From: an uncultured Clostridia bacterium
GTDB lineage: Bacteria > Bacillota > Clostridia > Saccharofermentanales > Saccharofermentanaceae
Assembly (NCBI GenBank): GCA_947304405.1
Contig: CAMZBB010000018.1
Span: 1 to 36,767 of the forward strand
Direction of reading: 5' to 3'
DNA: 36,767 nt
Shown: in pieces, positions 14,818 to 23,004 of the stretch
Layout of the letters: each line of letters begins with the position of its first letter
Position numbering within the stretch: position 1 is the first letter of the stretch
Position numbers and translations under genes: made by a program
The notes under the pieces: model-generated
Databases searched by the model: none
What the model saw: the letters and a program-made list of their open reading frames with translations, nothing else
What the model was told of the DNA's origin: nothing

Positions 14818-15495
14818 ATGATCAAGGCCGTGATATTCGATATGTTCGAGACACTGGTAACGCTTTTCGAGGGGCGGACTTACTGGGGCGAAAACATTGC
14901 CGAAGACGTCGGCGCCGACCCGGCCATATTCCGCAGGGAATGGCATGCGATCGAGAAGGACAGGAGCATCGGAAAATACACTATCGAGGAAGGCCTGGAA
15001 GTCGTCTTAAAGAGGCTTGGATTGTACTCGGAGGACAAAGTCCGCCTCGCTGCTTCGAAAAGGCGCGAGGCCCTGAGCGACACGTTCTCGAACATTCCTT
15101 CCGAGACGTTTGAACTCCTTCAAGCACTTAAAGACAGGGGCCTTAAGGTCGGTCTCATTACGAACACTTTCTCGGACGAGCGCGAAATGATCAGGGCCAG
15201 CGGCCTGATGGCATTTATCGATGAGGCTCTGATATCTTATGAACAGGGGCTTTGTAAGCCCGATCCGGAACTTTACAGGAAGATCACCCGTCTGTTCCAT
15301 GTGGAATCTGACGAGTGCCTTTTCGTGGGCGATGGCGGGTCCAACGAGCTTTTCGCCGCAAGGGACTGCGGGATGCACGCTTTGCAGTGCACGTGGTTTC
15401 ACGACCGGGCATATGAGCCGCACATCCCGTGCCCGATATTGGATGAGTTTGATCACGCAAGAGTGCAGACGGATGTGCTGAAATACTTGGAATAA
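14818..15495 (+). CDS. HAD-superfamily hydrolase
   Basis: 225 residues; the ribosome site AAGGAG lies in the last codons of the GH3 gene. HAD motifs: I as FDMFETL (Asp8; the second Asp of the usual DxD is replaced by Phe, as in haloacid-dehalogenase-like members), II as LITNT, III as Lys in CKPDPELY, and IV as GDGGSNE. The helical cap lies between about 15 and 90. It is cytosolic. Co-transcription with the glucosidase suggests a sugar phosphate substrate, but this is only context, and members with motif I of this type have varied substrates. Confidence 0.88.
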   Translation: MIKAVIFDMFETLVTLFEGRTYWGENIAEDVGADPAIFRREWHAIEKDRSIGKYTIEEGLEVVLKRLGLYSEDKVRLAASKRREALSDTFSNIPSETFELLQALKDRGLKVGLITNTFSDEREMIRASGLMAFIDEALISYEQGLCKPDPELYRKITRLFHVESDECLFVGDGGSNELFAARDCGMHALQCTWFHDRAYEPHIPCPILDEFDHARVQTDVLKYLE

Positions 15496-15506
15496 GGGGA
15501 TCTGAC

Positions 15507-16007
15507 ATGGATAATTGGAAAGCAGCTTATGAGATCGCGGACATCGTTTTGGAAAACAGCCGTCTGATGTGGATCGTTTATATCAGCTTTTTCGTGATCG
15601 CGCTTAAGATCCGCAAGAAAGAGATCAAGACCAGAAGGCGCGTCGGCGCCCTCATGATCGGCGCTTCGATCCCCGGCCTCCTCATATCCGCAGCTTGTCT
15701 CGGCCTGTTCGTTTACGCGATGATCAAGTGCTATCTGGTCGCGGCCTCAAAGGAATTCTACGTACTTGGCGATTCACCGGTGGTCAGGCACGTTCAGGGC
15801 ATGTGCAACTCCGTCCCCGTAACATGTCTTGTCCTGTCGGTGGTCCTGTTCTATATACTGGCGCTTATCGCGGCGATATCAGGGATCATCATCCTCGCCC
15901 GCCGCGCCGGCAAGGGGGCAGGCTTTTTCACGCTGATCTACGGCATTTGTCTCGCGGGCTTCTCTTGGTGGTTCATGAATGCGGTCATGGCGTATTTGGC
16001 AACGTGA
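15507..16007 (+). CDS. Multi-pass membrane protein, unknown function
   Basis: 166 residues with AAGGGGATC before the ATG, 11 bases after the HAD gene. Four hydrophobic segments are seen at about 17-33, 45-70, 103-125 and 137-165. A basic patch (KIRKKEIKTRRR) follows the first helix, which predicts a cytoplasmic loop. No motif or family is recognised. It probably belongs to the GH3-HAD transcript. Confidence 0.7.
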   Translation: MDNWKAAYEIADIVLENSRLMWIVYISFFVIALKIRKKEIKTRRRVGALMIGASIPGLLISAACLGLFVYAMIKCYLVAASKEFYVLGDSPVVRHVQGMCNSVPVTCLVLSVVLFYILALIAAISGIIILARRAGKGAGFFTLIYGICLAGFSWWFMNAVMAYLAT

Positions 16008-16028
16008 GTGTTAGAATTAATCCATGAT

Positions 16029-16091
16029 CCGGCACACAAAGCCGGTAGATAAACGGGGCCGGAGTGGCAGTTGAAACGGAAGTTGAAACGG
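16029..16091 (+). repeat. Small hairpin and 12-bp tandem duplication
   Basis: CCGGC and GCCGG (16029-16045) form a 5-bp stem. AGTTGAAACGG then occurs twice at a 12-base step (16069-16079 and 16081-16091), just before the start of the small membrane protein gene. Confidence 0.5.
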
Positions 16092-16104
16092 GCAGGTACT
16101 AATC

Positions 16105-16317
16105 ATGAAAAAGGTTTTGTTGATCGTCGGGATAATAGTGATCATCGCTTGTGTATTGGCGCTCCTGCTCGGGGCGTTGAGCTTGTTTGGTTACTACCAC
16201 GTGCTTGACGGATCACAGGCCCTTTATGCGAAGCTCCACCGCCGCGCGATATTGTCTTTTGTCATCGCAGGAATACTGGCCGTGGTTGCGGTAGTCTGCT
16301 TCGTTGTCCGCCGTTAG
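16105..16317 (+). CDS. Small two-helix membrane protein
   Basis: 70 residues, two transmembrane helices (about 4-27 and 46-66), loop YHVLDGSQALYAKLHRR. The ribosome site is moderate (GGGCAGG). No relative is recognised. It faces the nuclease-like gene with a gap of 14 bases. Confidence 0.6.
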   Translation: MKKVLLIVGIIVIIACVLALLLGALSLFGYYHVLDGSQALYAKLHRRAILSFVIAGILAVVAVVCFVVRR

Positions 16318-16331
16318 CGGCCAACTCCGGA

Positions 16332-17108
16332 TCACCGGTTGAGATTGATCATCGTACCAAAGACCACGGCGTTAAGCTTTGCGGAAAGATAACGAATGTC
16401 CAAAGAAACATCGTCAGAGCTGTATGTGAAGAAAACGTCCTGATCCAGTAACAGGCCGGCCCCGGCATAAGTACCGCATTTAAGCGTGACGTCCCGCACA
16501 TAATTATTGAAGCTCATTAAACCGCAGTGTTCGTGGAACTTGCACATATCAAGTTCCGGGATCAACAAGACAAAATCCGGGAAAGCGGGTTTGCTCATTC
16601 CATTGAACCATACCTCAGGTTCATATTTGAACGGTATCCCCGCTTCCGTGTAGAAGATCGCGATCTCGCGCTCAGCCGCGGAACGGTAGTTTATCCCGTT
16701 GAAAGCATAAGCGCTGGACTTTGAGTAGTTTTTGTTGGAATCCTCCTTGAGGCTGTTAAAGAAATCCTTGTTTAACACGACTTTTTCGTATCCCGTATTG
16801 AGTGCCCTGGTTATCTCGGGCAGTTTATATTCCGGGACCGGCTTTAAAAAGTTGTGTTTCCAGATCGCTTCGTAGATCTGCAGCTTTTCTTCCAGTTCGC
16901 CCCGGATGAGCATGATCTTGTAGTATTTGTCGCCGGCTTGAGTTCCCAAGCTGTATCTGTGATTGCCGATCTCTACTCTGTCTCTCAACTTGCCCCGTAC
17001 TTTGAATTCATGCATGCTGACGCGCGGCAGCAGTTCCAGCTGTTGGCGGCAGTAGTTGATCTTAAGAGCCAGATACTCTTGCGGAATGTATGTGCCAAAG
17101 TATTTCAT
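16332..17108 (-). CDS. PD-(D/E)XK nuclease-like protein
   Basis: 258 residues. The C-terminal half carries a restriction-nuclease-like pattern: SAAEREIAIFYTEAGIPFKY with Glu146/148 on the first helix, FPDFVLL with Asp178, and KFHEHCGLM with Glu193 in the place of the (E/Q)xK strand, then Lys210. The HEHxG form replaces ExK, as I recall for some stand-alone or helicase-linked nuclease domains. The N-terminal 130 residues are charged and may bind DNA. The ribosome site is weak. No methylase, helicase or toxin partner is next to it, but three 10-bp repeats and a broken HTH-like frame lie just upstream. Activity is unproven. Confidence 0.6.
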   Translation of the reverse strand: MKYFGTYIPQEYLALKINYCRQQLELLPRVSMHEFKVRGKLRDRVEIGNHRYSLGTQAGDKYYKIMLIRGELEEKLQIYEAIWKHNFLKPVPEYKLPEITRALNTGYEKVVLNKDFFNSLKEDSNKNYSKSSAYAFNGINYRSAAEREIAIFYTEAGIPFKYEPEVWFNGMSKPAFPDFVLLIPELDMCKFHEHCGLMSFNNYVRDVTLKCGTYAGAGLLLDQDVFFTYSSDDVSLDIRYLSAKLNAVVFGTMINLNR

Positions 17109-17140
17109 AAGTTGATTCTATAAGCTCCGGCGACGAAAAC

Positions 17141-17170
17141 AACCGACAAAAACCGACAAAAGCCGACAAT
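17141..17170. repeat. Three 10-bp direct repeats upstream of the nuclease-like gene
   Basis: AACCGACAAA occurs twice head to tail (17141-17150 and 17151-17160), followed by AGCCGACAAT. The step of exactly one helical turn puts the copies on one face of the DNA, 33-62 bases before the nuclease start, which suits an operator. The same word forms the arms of the inverted repeat at 27999-28036. Confidence 0.6.
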
Positions 17171-17485
17171 GTCACGACCGAAAAAAGAGCCAAAAACGGC
17201 TTTTCGAGAGTCTAAAGTAAAATTAATAATCACTATGAACTTCCGGAACAACATGTTCCCTAAAAGTGTCAGCAAATTGCTAAATAACGTGATACCAAAC
17301 GACAAACTGAGGCGATTTTGCGAAAAAGTATCAGTGATTTGGCAAAAAAGGTGACACAAACAGGGAACGCCATCTCAGCTGCTAAATCATTCGGGATAAA
17401 CCGGGAAGAGTTGAAGAGGACCAAGCAACAAAAAGCCTCGGGCCCCGCGTTATACATTCAATCCTCACTATTTTTTTACAATTGA
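17169..17485 (+). pseudogene. Frameshifted small HTH-like gene
   Basis: One frame from the ATG at 17169 reads a basic 61-residue peptide (MSRPKKEPKTAF ...). A second frame, open from about 17291 to the TGA at 17483-17485, reads RQTEAILRKSISDLAKKVTQ and then AISAAKSFGINREELKRTKQ, which has the look of a psq-type helix-turn-helix. Joining the two needs one frameshift near 17290-17340. No ribosome site is visible. It fills most of the 440-base gap between the nuclease-like and c-di-GMP genes. Chance open frames cannot be excluded. Confidence 0.3.
17180..17204 (+). terminator. Weak A/T-flanked stem-loop
   Basis: AAAAGAGCC and GGCTTTT can pair around AAAAAC, giving a short stem flanked by A and T runs. 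It lies inside the 440-base gap upstream of the c-di-GMP gene. Its role is uncertain. Confidence 0.25.
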
Positions 17486-17496
17486 TTAACACAAGT

Positions 17497-17516
17497 ACGC
17501 GCGGGCATTGTAAAAT
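17497..17516 (+). promoter_or_regulatory. Promoter-like block before the c-di-GMP gene
   Basis: ACGCGCG, 3 bases, then ATTGTAAAAT, with TAAAAT (17511-17516) as the -10 box. It starts 51 bases before the start codon. TTAACA at 17486-17491 is a possible but widely spaced -35 box. It matches the block before the GH3 gene at 16 of 20 positions. Confidence 0.5.
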
Positions 17517-17547
17517 ATATAGTAACCCTTGAGATCCGAGGTGCACC

Positions 17548-20500
17548 ATGGACGGCGAGAACTCGAAAAAGCCAATCACTTTCGAAGAGATCGCGCTCGC
17601 GCTCGCGAAAGATTATGACAGCATATACGTTATCCACTCGGACGATGACAGTTACGTCGAGTATATTGCCGAGGGCGAAAACAGGACGCTTGTGCAAAGA
17701 GATGCTGGCGAGAAGTTCTATGAAGCAGTGCCAAGAAACTGCCGTGAGCTGGTGTATCCCGATGATCAGGAACGCTTTTTGGCCGCATTCAAAAAAGAGA
17801 CCGTTACCGAGGTCTTGAGGAACGGCAAGTCTTTTACGATCAATTACAGGCTGGTGATAGACGGGGAGCCGCACCACTATTACCTGAAGACGATCAAGGG
17901 ATCGGATGACAAGGTCATAATAGGCGTCAGGAACGTTGACGAGCAGCGGAGAAGGGAGCTCGCGACAGAAGAGAAGATGCTGACGTACAGCCGCATCGCC
18001 GAGGCGCTTGCCAGCCGTTATGAATTTATCTATTACGTCAATATCGAGACGAACGAATATACCCTGTACAGTGCGAGCGCAGATTATGCGAAGCTGGGAA
18101 TGACAAAGCAGGGTGTTGACTTTTTCGCCGACATGGAACGTGATGTGCCGAAGTTCATACACAAGGCTGACAGAGACTATGTCCTGTACGGGCTTCAGAA
18201 AGAGAACCTCCTGAGGAAGCTCTACAGATCCGGAGTTGTTACCCTGTCATACAGGCAGCAGCTTGGAAAAGACATCAAGCATGTCTCGCTGAATGTGGTC
18301 AAGCCGAAAAACGATCCGGAGCACATCGTCATGGGCCTTTTGAACATTGATGCCCAGACGAAGCGCGAGCAGTCGCTTCTCGAAAAGAACGAGCTTTTCA
18401 ACAACGTTGCGCTGGCGCTGGCCATGAGATACGAGGTCATTTACCGCGTTAACATCAAGACAAATGAATACTATGAATTTGCCTCGAGCGATAAGTACAC
18501 GAAGCTTGAAGTGGGCAACAGGGGTGATGACTTTTTCGCTGATTCGCAGCGCAACATGAAGAAGGACATCTATGAGGAAGATTATCCCATGATGAGCCAG
18601 GCGATGGTGAAGGAGAACCTCCTGTCGCAGCTCGATCAGTTCAACAACAAGCTGTTCCTGAACTACAGGCTCAAGCTTGACGGGCGTCCGCAGTACGTGT
18701 CGCTGGTCATAATGAGGATTGATAGCGACAGAGATCACATCATCGTGGCCGTTGAGAACATCGACGAAGTCAAGAAGCGCGAAATGGAGTACGAGGCCAA
18801 GATCGGTTCGGCGATCGACATGGCGAACAAGGACGCGCTGACGAGCGTCAAGAACAAGCACGCGTACGTCAACACGGAGATCCAGCTTAACAACCAGATC
18901 TTGATAAAGGACGAGGACCTTGAGTTTGCGATCGTGGTCTGCGACATCAACGGCCTCAAGCAGGTGAACGATGAGTATGGCCACAGCGCGGGCGACAAGT
19001 ACATCAAGGATGCGTGCGCGACCATTTGCGAGATATTCGATCACAGCCCGGTATTCAGGATCGGCGGCGATGAGTTTGTCATAATGCTGAGGGGATCGGA
19101 TTACGAGAACAGATACGATCTTTTGAAAAAGTTCAACATTATCCAGAACGACAACAGACACCAGGATCTTGTAACGCTGGCGTACGGCATGACGGAGTAC
19201 ATGCCGGGTACCGATCTGACGGTGCAGGACGTTTTCGAGCGCGCGGACAACCTCATGTACGCGAACAAGAAGAAGTTCAAGGAACAGCCCATCAACGAAG
19301 ACCTCCAATCGGTCGAGAGCTATTCGTTTACCAGGTTCTATGAGCTTTACGAGCAGCTCTTGACGGCTCTGGTCGATTTCGAAAAGGCGGACGTTAAGCG
19401 CATCACGTACTATCTTACCAAGATCGGCCTCATGTTCAGGCTCTGCAAGGGCGTGACCACGGTCTACAAAAATCCGAAGGATGAGAGGGAAGGCAACGGC
19501 GAGAACTTCATCGCTTTCGACATGCACAAGGAAGGACACGAGGTCCTGAAGTTCAGGGCCGTTACGAGTGTCATGACGATCACCGTGTCGACCGTTTACA
19601 TGGAGGAAGGCGTTGAGCCTCTGACGCATGAGGAAGCGGGCAAGCTTGAACTCGTAATGAGGACCATCATAAGCTACGTCAGCCGTGTCAGGATGAGGGA
19701 CATCGTTTATGAACTCGCATATTTCGACGACAACGGATATCCGAACCTGAGAAACCTTATTCGCGAAATAGGAAAGATCATCCAGGCAGGAACCTTTTCG
19801 GGCAAGATGGCCGCAAGATACAATCTGCGCCACTTCTCGCTCATAAATCAGGAGTTCGGCAGGGAGGCGGGTGACCGCATCATCAAGCAGCATTACGAAG
19901 GCCTGATGAATATCATGGGCAAAGACGGGTTCATCGGCAGATTAGGCGGAGACAACTTTGTCTGCATCGGGCCCAAGGATAAGCTGGGGGAGATCACGGA
20001 TTACCTCAATGAGGCAGTGATCAGGGTGGATGAATATAGCAGCGTCAAAGTACCGTCAAGTGCGGGTGTTTTTGTTACAGAAGAAGGTTTTATCCCGAGG
20101 GATCAAGGCGACATCATGGGGCCTATAGTCAATGCTTTCCGCGTTGCCCAAACAGGCGGCGGCAGCAGATTGATCTTCTACGATGAGAACCTCATGAAGC
20201 AGAAACAGAAGAATGCCATGATCCAGCAAAAGCTCTCCGATGCCATCTTGAACGAGGAGTTCAGGCCGTTCTACCAGCCCAAGGTTAACGCGAAGACAGG
20301 AGAGATCGTCGGAGGCGAGGCTTTGTGCAGATGGTTCCGCGACGGCAGGATCATTCCGCCCATTGAATTCATTCCGGCGCTCGAGCAGACGAGCGACATC
20401 TGCAAGCTTGATCTTTACATGCTCGAGCACGTCTGTCGCGACCAGCGCGCATGGCTCGACGGCGGCGAGGGCAGGACACTCGTTCCGATGTCGATCAATT

Positions 20501-20997
20501 TTTCGAGAAAGAACATTCTTAACATGGATCTTCCCAACACGATCGAGCGGATCATGGACAGGTACAAGATCCCGCACGATGCGATCGAGATCGAACTCAC
20601 CGAGACCACGACCGACGTTGAGTTCAACGACTTGAGGCGCGTGGTCACGGAGCTCCACAACAAGGGCATCGCGGCTGCGATCGACGATTTCGGCATCGGC
20701 TATTCGTCGCTCAACCTCCTGAGGGACATTCCATGGACGGCCATTAAGATCGACAGGAGCTTCGTCCCCGGAGAAGACGATTCAAAGGACAGCACAAAGC
20801 ACAAGATGTTCTGCAGCGTTCTCGCTTTGGCGAAAAACCTTGGTTTCAAGTGCGTCGCCGAGGGCGTTGAGACCGAAGCCCAGCTCAAAAAAGTGAGCAA
20901 TGTCGGATGCGAGATCATTCAGGGCTATTACTATGATCAGCCGCTGCCCAAGGAAGAGTTTGAGGCGAGACTGGCTTCCAAGAAGTACGAGAAGTAA
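17548..20997 (+). CDS. Three-sensor diguanylate cyclase/phosphodiesterase (GGDEF-GGDNF-EAL)
   Basis: 1149 residues, GAGGTG 6 bases before the ATG, no transmembrane helix. Three PAS-like units of about 135 residues occupy 1-425, each starting 'xxALAxxYxxIYxVN' and ending 'NIDExxKRE'. GGDEF domain 1 has an intact GGDEF (506-510) but no RxxD inhibitory site five residues before it. A linker of about 170 residues leads to a second GGDEF fold with GGDNF (800-804), probably inactive in synthesis. The EAL domain has EAL (924-926), an Asn in SINFSRK, ELTE, DDFG (1046-1049), the Lys of IKID and EGVE, so its catalytic set looks complete. It could both make and break c-di-GMP in the cytosol under control of the sensors. 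Confidence 0.93.
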   Translation: MDGENSKKPITFEEIALALAKDYDSIYVIHSDDDSYVEYIAEGENRTLVQRDAGEKFYEAVPRNCRELVYPDDQERFLAAFKKETVTEVLRNGKSFTINYRLVIDGEPHHYYLKTIKGSDDKVIIGVRNVDEQRRRELATEEKMLTYSRIAEALASRYEFIYYVNIETNEYTLYSASADYAKLGMTKQGVDFFADMERDVPKFIHKADRDYVLYGLQKENLLRKLYRSGVVTLSYRQQLGKDIKHVSLNVVKPKNDPEHIVMGLLNIDAQTKREQSLLEKNELFNNVALALAMRYEVIYRVNIKTNEYYEFASSDKYTKLEVGNRGDDFFADSQRNMKKDIYEEDYPMMSQAMVKENLLSQLDQFNNKLFLNYRLKLDGRPQYVSLVIMRIDSDRDHIIVAVENIDEVKKREMEYEAKIGSAIDMANKDALTSVKNKHAYVNTEIQLNNQILIKDEDLEFAIVVCDINGLKQVNDEYGHSAGDKYIKDACATICEIFDHSPVFRIGGDEFVIMLRGSDYENRYDLLKKFNIIQNDNRHQDLVTLAYGMTEYMPGTDLTVQDVFERADNLMYANKKKFKEQPINEDLQSVESYSFTRFYELYEQLLTALVDFEKADVKRITYYLTKIGLMFRLCKGVTTVYKNPKDEREGNGENFIAFDMHKEGHEVLKFRAVTSVMTITVSTVYMEEGVEPLTHEEAGKLELVMRTIISYVSRVRMRDIVYELAYFDDNGYPNLRNLIREIGKIIQAGTFSGKMAARYNLRHFSLINQEFGREAGDRIIKQHYEGLMNIMGKDGFIGRLGGDNFVCIGPKDKLGEITDYLNEAVIRVDEYSSVKVPSSAGVFVTEEGFIPRDQGDIMGPIVNAFRVAQTGGGSRLIFYDENLMKQKQKNAMIQQKLSDAILNEEFRPFYQPKVNAKTGEIVGGEALCRWFRDGRIIPPIEFIPALEQTSDICKLDLYMLEHVCRDQRAWLDGGEGRTLVPMSINFSRKNILNMDLPNTIERIMDRYKIPHDAIEIELTETTTDVEFNDLRRVVTELHNKGIAAAIDDFGIGYSSLNLLRDIPWTAIKIDRSFVPGEDDSKDSTKHKMFCSVLALAKNLGFKCVAEGVETEAQLKKVSNVGCEIIQGYYYDQPLPKEEFEARLASKKYEK

Positions 20998-21013
20998 GCG
21001 CCGCCTGATATCA

Positions 21014-21019
21014 TATAAT
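21014..21019 (+). promoter_or_regulatory. TATAAT box before the acetyltransferase gene
   Basis: A perfect TATAAT 29 bases before the start codon, followed by GAATCC. No clear -35 box. A very similar ATATAATGAAT word precedes the flavodiiron gene at 22969. Confidence 0.4.
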
Positions 21020-21047
21020 GAATCCATAACGCTATCAGGAGACTGCC

Positions 21048-21956
21048 ATGAATATTCGCACCAAACAGTTCCAGATACTGACGGACATTGAGCTGGTCTG
21101 GAAACTCATGACCGATGCATACAGCCATGAGACGAGCAGGCTGGCGGGACCGTTCTTTGAGTATGCGATAACTTCGCCCTGGATGGACAAGGATTACTTA
21201 AGGCTCAACCGTTTCTGGCTTGACGGCGATGAACCCGTGGCATTCGTGTTTTACGAGTGCCCCGTTCAGGATCTTTATTTCGTGCTCAAACCCGGTTATG
21301 AGTTCCTTGCAAAAGAGATGGTCGATTACGCCGAGAGCGCTTATCCGGTTTTCGAGAAAAGACAGTTCAAGCTTTTCAGCACGCAGGAAGCGCTGATCGA
21401 AGAGGTCACAAAGCGCGGATACAAGAATTGTTACGAAGAAAAGGAGTGGGTCTTTGATTTCAGCAAAGGCAAGCTCGATTACAAGCTCCCGGAGGGCTAT
21501 CACTTTGTTGAGTCAGAGAAGTCCGATCCGCTGAAGGTCGCGAAATGCCTTTGGGAAGGGTTTAACAGCGAGGAGTTTGGCCCGTTTGTGAATTGGGAGA
21601 CGCCCGAAAAGAAGGGCGGCATGAGTCCTCACGAGCTGTATCAGAACGTTTATGGCGCGACGGTCTCGCCTTCGCCGCATGCAACATATCAGTACACGGT
21701 GATCATTGCCGATGAGAACGAGGAGTATGTCTGCTTTTCGGGCATGTGGTGGGTCGAAAAGAACCGTCTGGCATACATGGAGCCGCTCTGCACAGTTCCA
21801 AAGCATCAGCACAAGGGCCTCGCCGCAGCGGCGCTTTCACGCCACGATGCGGTGCTCCGTCCTTTGGGAGCCCGGCTCATGACGGGCGGCGGGAACGAGT
21901 TCTATAAGAAGATCGGGTACACAGGTCAGCAGACGCTGATCCATTTTCACAAATAA
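21048..21956 (+). CDS. GNAT-family N-acetyltransferase
   Basis: 302 residues with AGGAGA before the ATG. The C-terminal half (about 160-300) has a GNAT core: a beta strand YMEPLCTVPKHQHKGLAAAA with the acetyl-CoA loop QHKGLA, and the closing FYKKIGY. The N-terminal half (about 1-150) is a related but less conserved fold with an FVFYECPVQDLYF strand, so it may be a tandem GNAT in which only the second half binds cofactor. The substrate is unknown. Confidence 0.8.
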   Translation: MNIRTKQFQILTDIELVWKLMTDAYSHETSRLAGPFFEYAITSPWMDKDYLRLNRFWLDGDEPVAFVFYECPVQDLYFVLKPGYEFLAKEMVDYAESAYPVFEKRQFKLFSTQEALIEEVTKRGYKNCYEEKEWVFDFSKGKLDYKLPEGYHFVESEKSDPLKVAKCLWEGFNSEEFGPFVNWETPEKKGGMSPHELYQNVYGATVSPSPHATYQYTVIIADENEEYVCFSGMWWVEKNRLAYMEPLCTVPKHQHKGLAAAALSRHDAVLRPLGARLMTGGGNEFYKKIGYTGQQTLIHFHK

Positions 21957-21967
21957 GGGATAAGCAA

Positions 21968-22963
21968 ATGGGATTATTCGGAAACACAAGCATAATACCT
22001 GACGATGTTGCGGAGAGGGTTGCTCAAAGTCTCTTTGTATTCTTTAACAAAGAAGTCGAGTACAACATAGACGAAGACATCTGCGTTTCGCATGTCCCTG
22101 AGGAACTGAAGATCAAGCGTTTCCCGCACTACGGGAACATTTCCCAGCATTTCATACTGAGGTACGTTAAAGAGATCACGCCTGACATGGAGTACCGCAG
22201 TTATTTTGTTAAAGGGAACGGTTACATCAGCTGCGACAGGTTCAGGAGGATCAACGTTCTGAACGAGAAAACGCTCTTAAAGGTGATGGATCTCGTCAGG
22301 AAGAATTTTGAAGCTCAGAACAAGCATTTCATGTACAAGATCGAATACCAAAAGTATTACAAGAGCCTGTGCTTTATTCCGTTTGCCTACATGACGCTTG
22401 AACAGAAACTGATCGAACGCGGCGATGGCAAGGGTAAGACTTCGTACTGCAGATTCCCCAGGCCGGATCACCAGTTCTTCAGGCTGGAACCTTCGCCTTA
22501 TAAGATCGTTCAGGACCGACCGGATCTTCAGGTAAACGTAGAACTTCAGGGCATTACGCTCCTGAGCAGTCAGGAGGCGCTTTCCTGCAGGCATCTCATT
22601 GATTTTCAGCAGAAGCCGGTGGCATGGTGGGTAAGGGACCCGATGCCGGGTCTGATAGATACACAGGTAATGATGCCAAATGAAACTGTCTATTGCGGCA
22701 TCAAGGAATCCAGAAACGGGATCTCACCTGCCGTAACAGGCAATTTCAAAGGCTTAAAGCGCGGCGACAAGGTGCTTTTCGCGGGACACAAATGGACTGT
22801 TGTTTTCGAGAACACGATATTCGTGGATGACCTTATCGGCTACGGTCCGTTCAACTATTACCGCCGCGACAGCGTATATTACGAGACCAGCATGGTAAGA
22901 GTTTTCATCGAGCACTGGTTTGAAGAGCACAAAAATGACCCGGTATATCGGGCAGGCAGATAA
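21968..22963 (+). CDS. Protein with C-terminal DUF6273-like domain
   Basis: 331 residues, 11 bases after the acetyltransferase gene, with AAGGG before the ATG. No signal or transmembrane segment. The last 70 or so residues (GDKVLFAGHKWTVVFENTIF through YYETSMVRVFIEHWFEEH) follow the pattern of DUF6273: a 'GD..F.G..W.V' strand pair, then 'W/YETS.(L/V)R.(F/Y)I...F'. The N-terminal 240 residues are unknown. Such domains are common in Clostridia, usually on extracellular proteins; here the protein looks cytosolic. Function unknown. Confidence 0.6.
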   Translation: MGLFGNTSIIPDDVAERVAQSLFVFFNKEVEYNIDEDICVSHVPEELKIKRFPHYGNISQHFILRYVKEITPDMEYRSYFVKGNGYISCDRFRRINVLNEKTLLKVMDLVRKNFEAQNKHFMYKIEYQKYYKSLCFIPFAYMTLEQKLIERGDGKGKTSYCRFPRPDHQFFRLEPSPYKIVQDRPDLQVNVELQGITLLSSQEALSCRHLIDFQQKPVAWWVRDPMPGLIDTQVMMPNETVYCGIKESRNGISPAVTGNFKGLKRGDKVLFAGHKWTVVFENTIFVDDLIGYGPFNYYRRDSVYYETSMVRVFIEHWFEEHKNDPVYRAGR

Positions 22964-22968
22964 CACGA

Positions 22969-22974
22969 TATAAT
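22969..22974 (+). promoter_or_regulatory. TATAAT box before the flavodiiron gene
   Basis: A perfect TATAAT 30 bases before the start codon, within ATATAATGAAT as at 21014. No clear -35 box. Confidence 0.4.
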
Positions 22975-23004
22975 GAATATCATGCCCACGCAAAGGAGAT
23001 TATT

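Noticed and set aside
18247..19893. Long open frame on the minus strand opposite the c-di-GMP gene (548 codons)
   Set aside because: It is the antisense shadow of a well-supported GGDEF/EAL coding frame; no ribosome site or recognisable domain.
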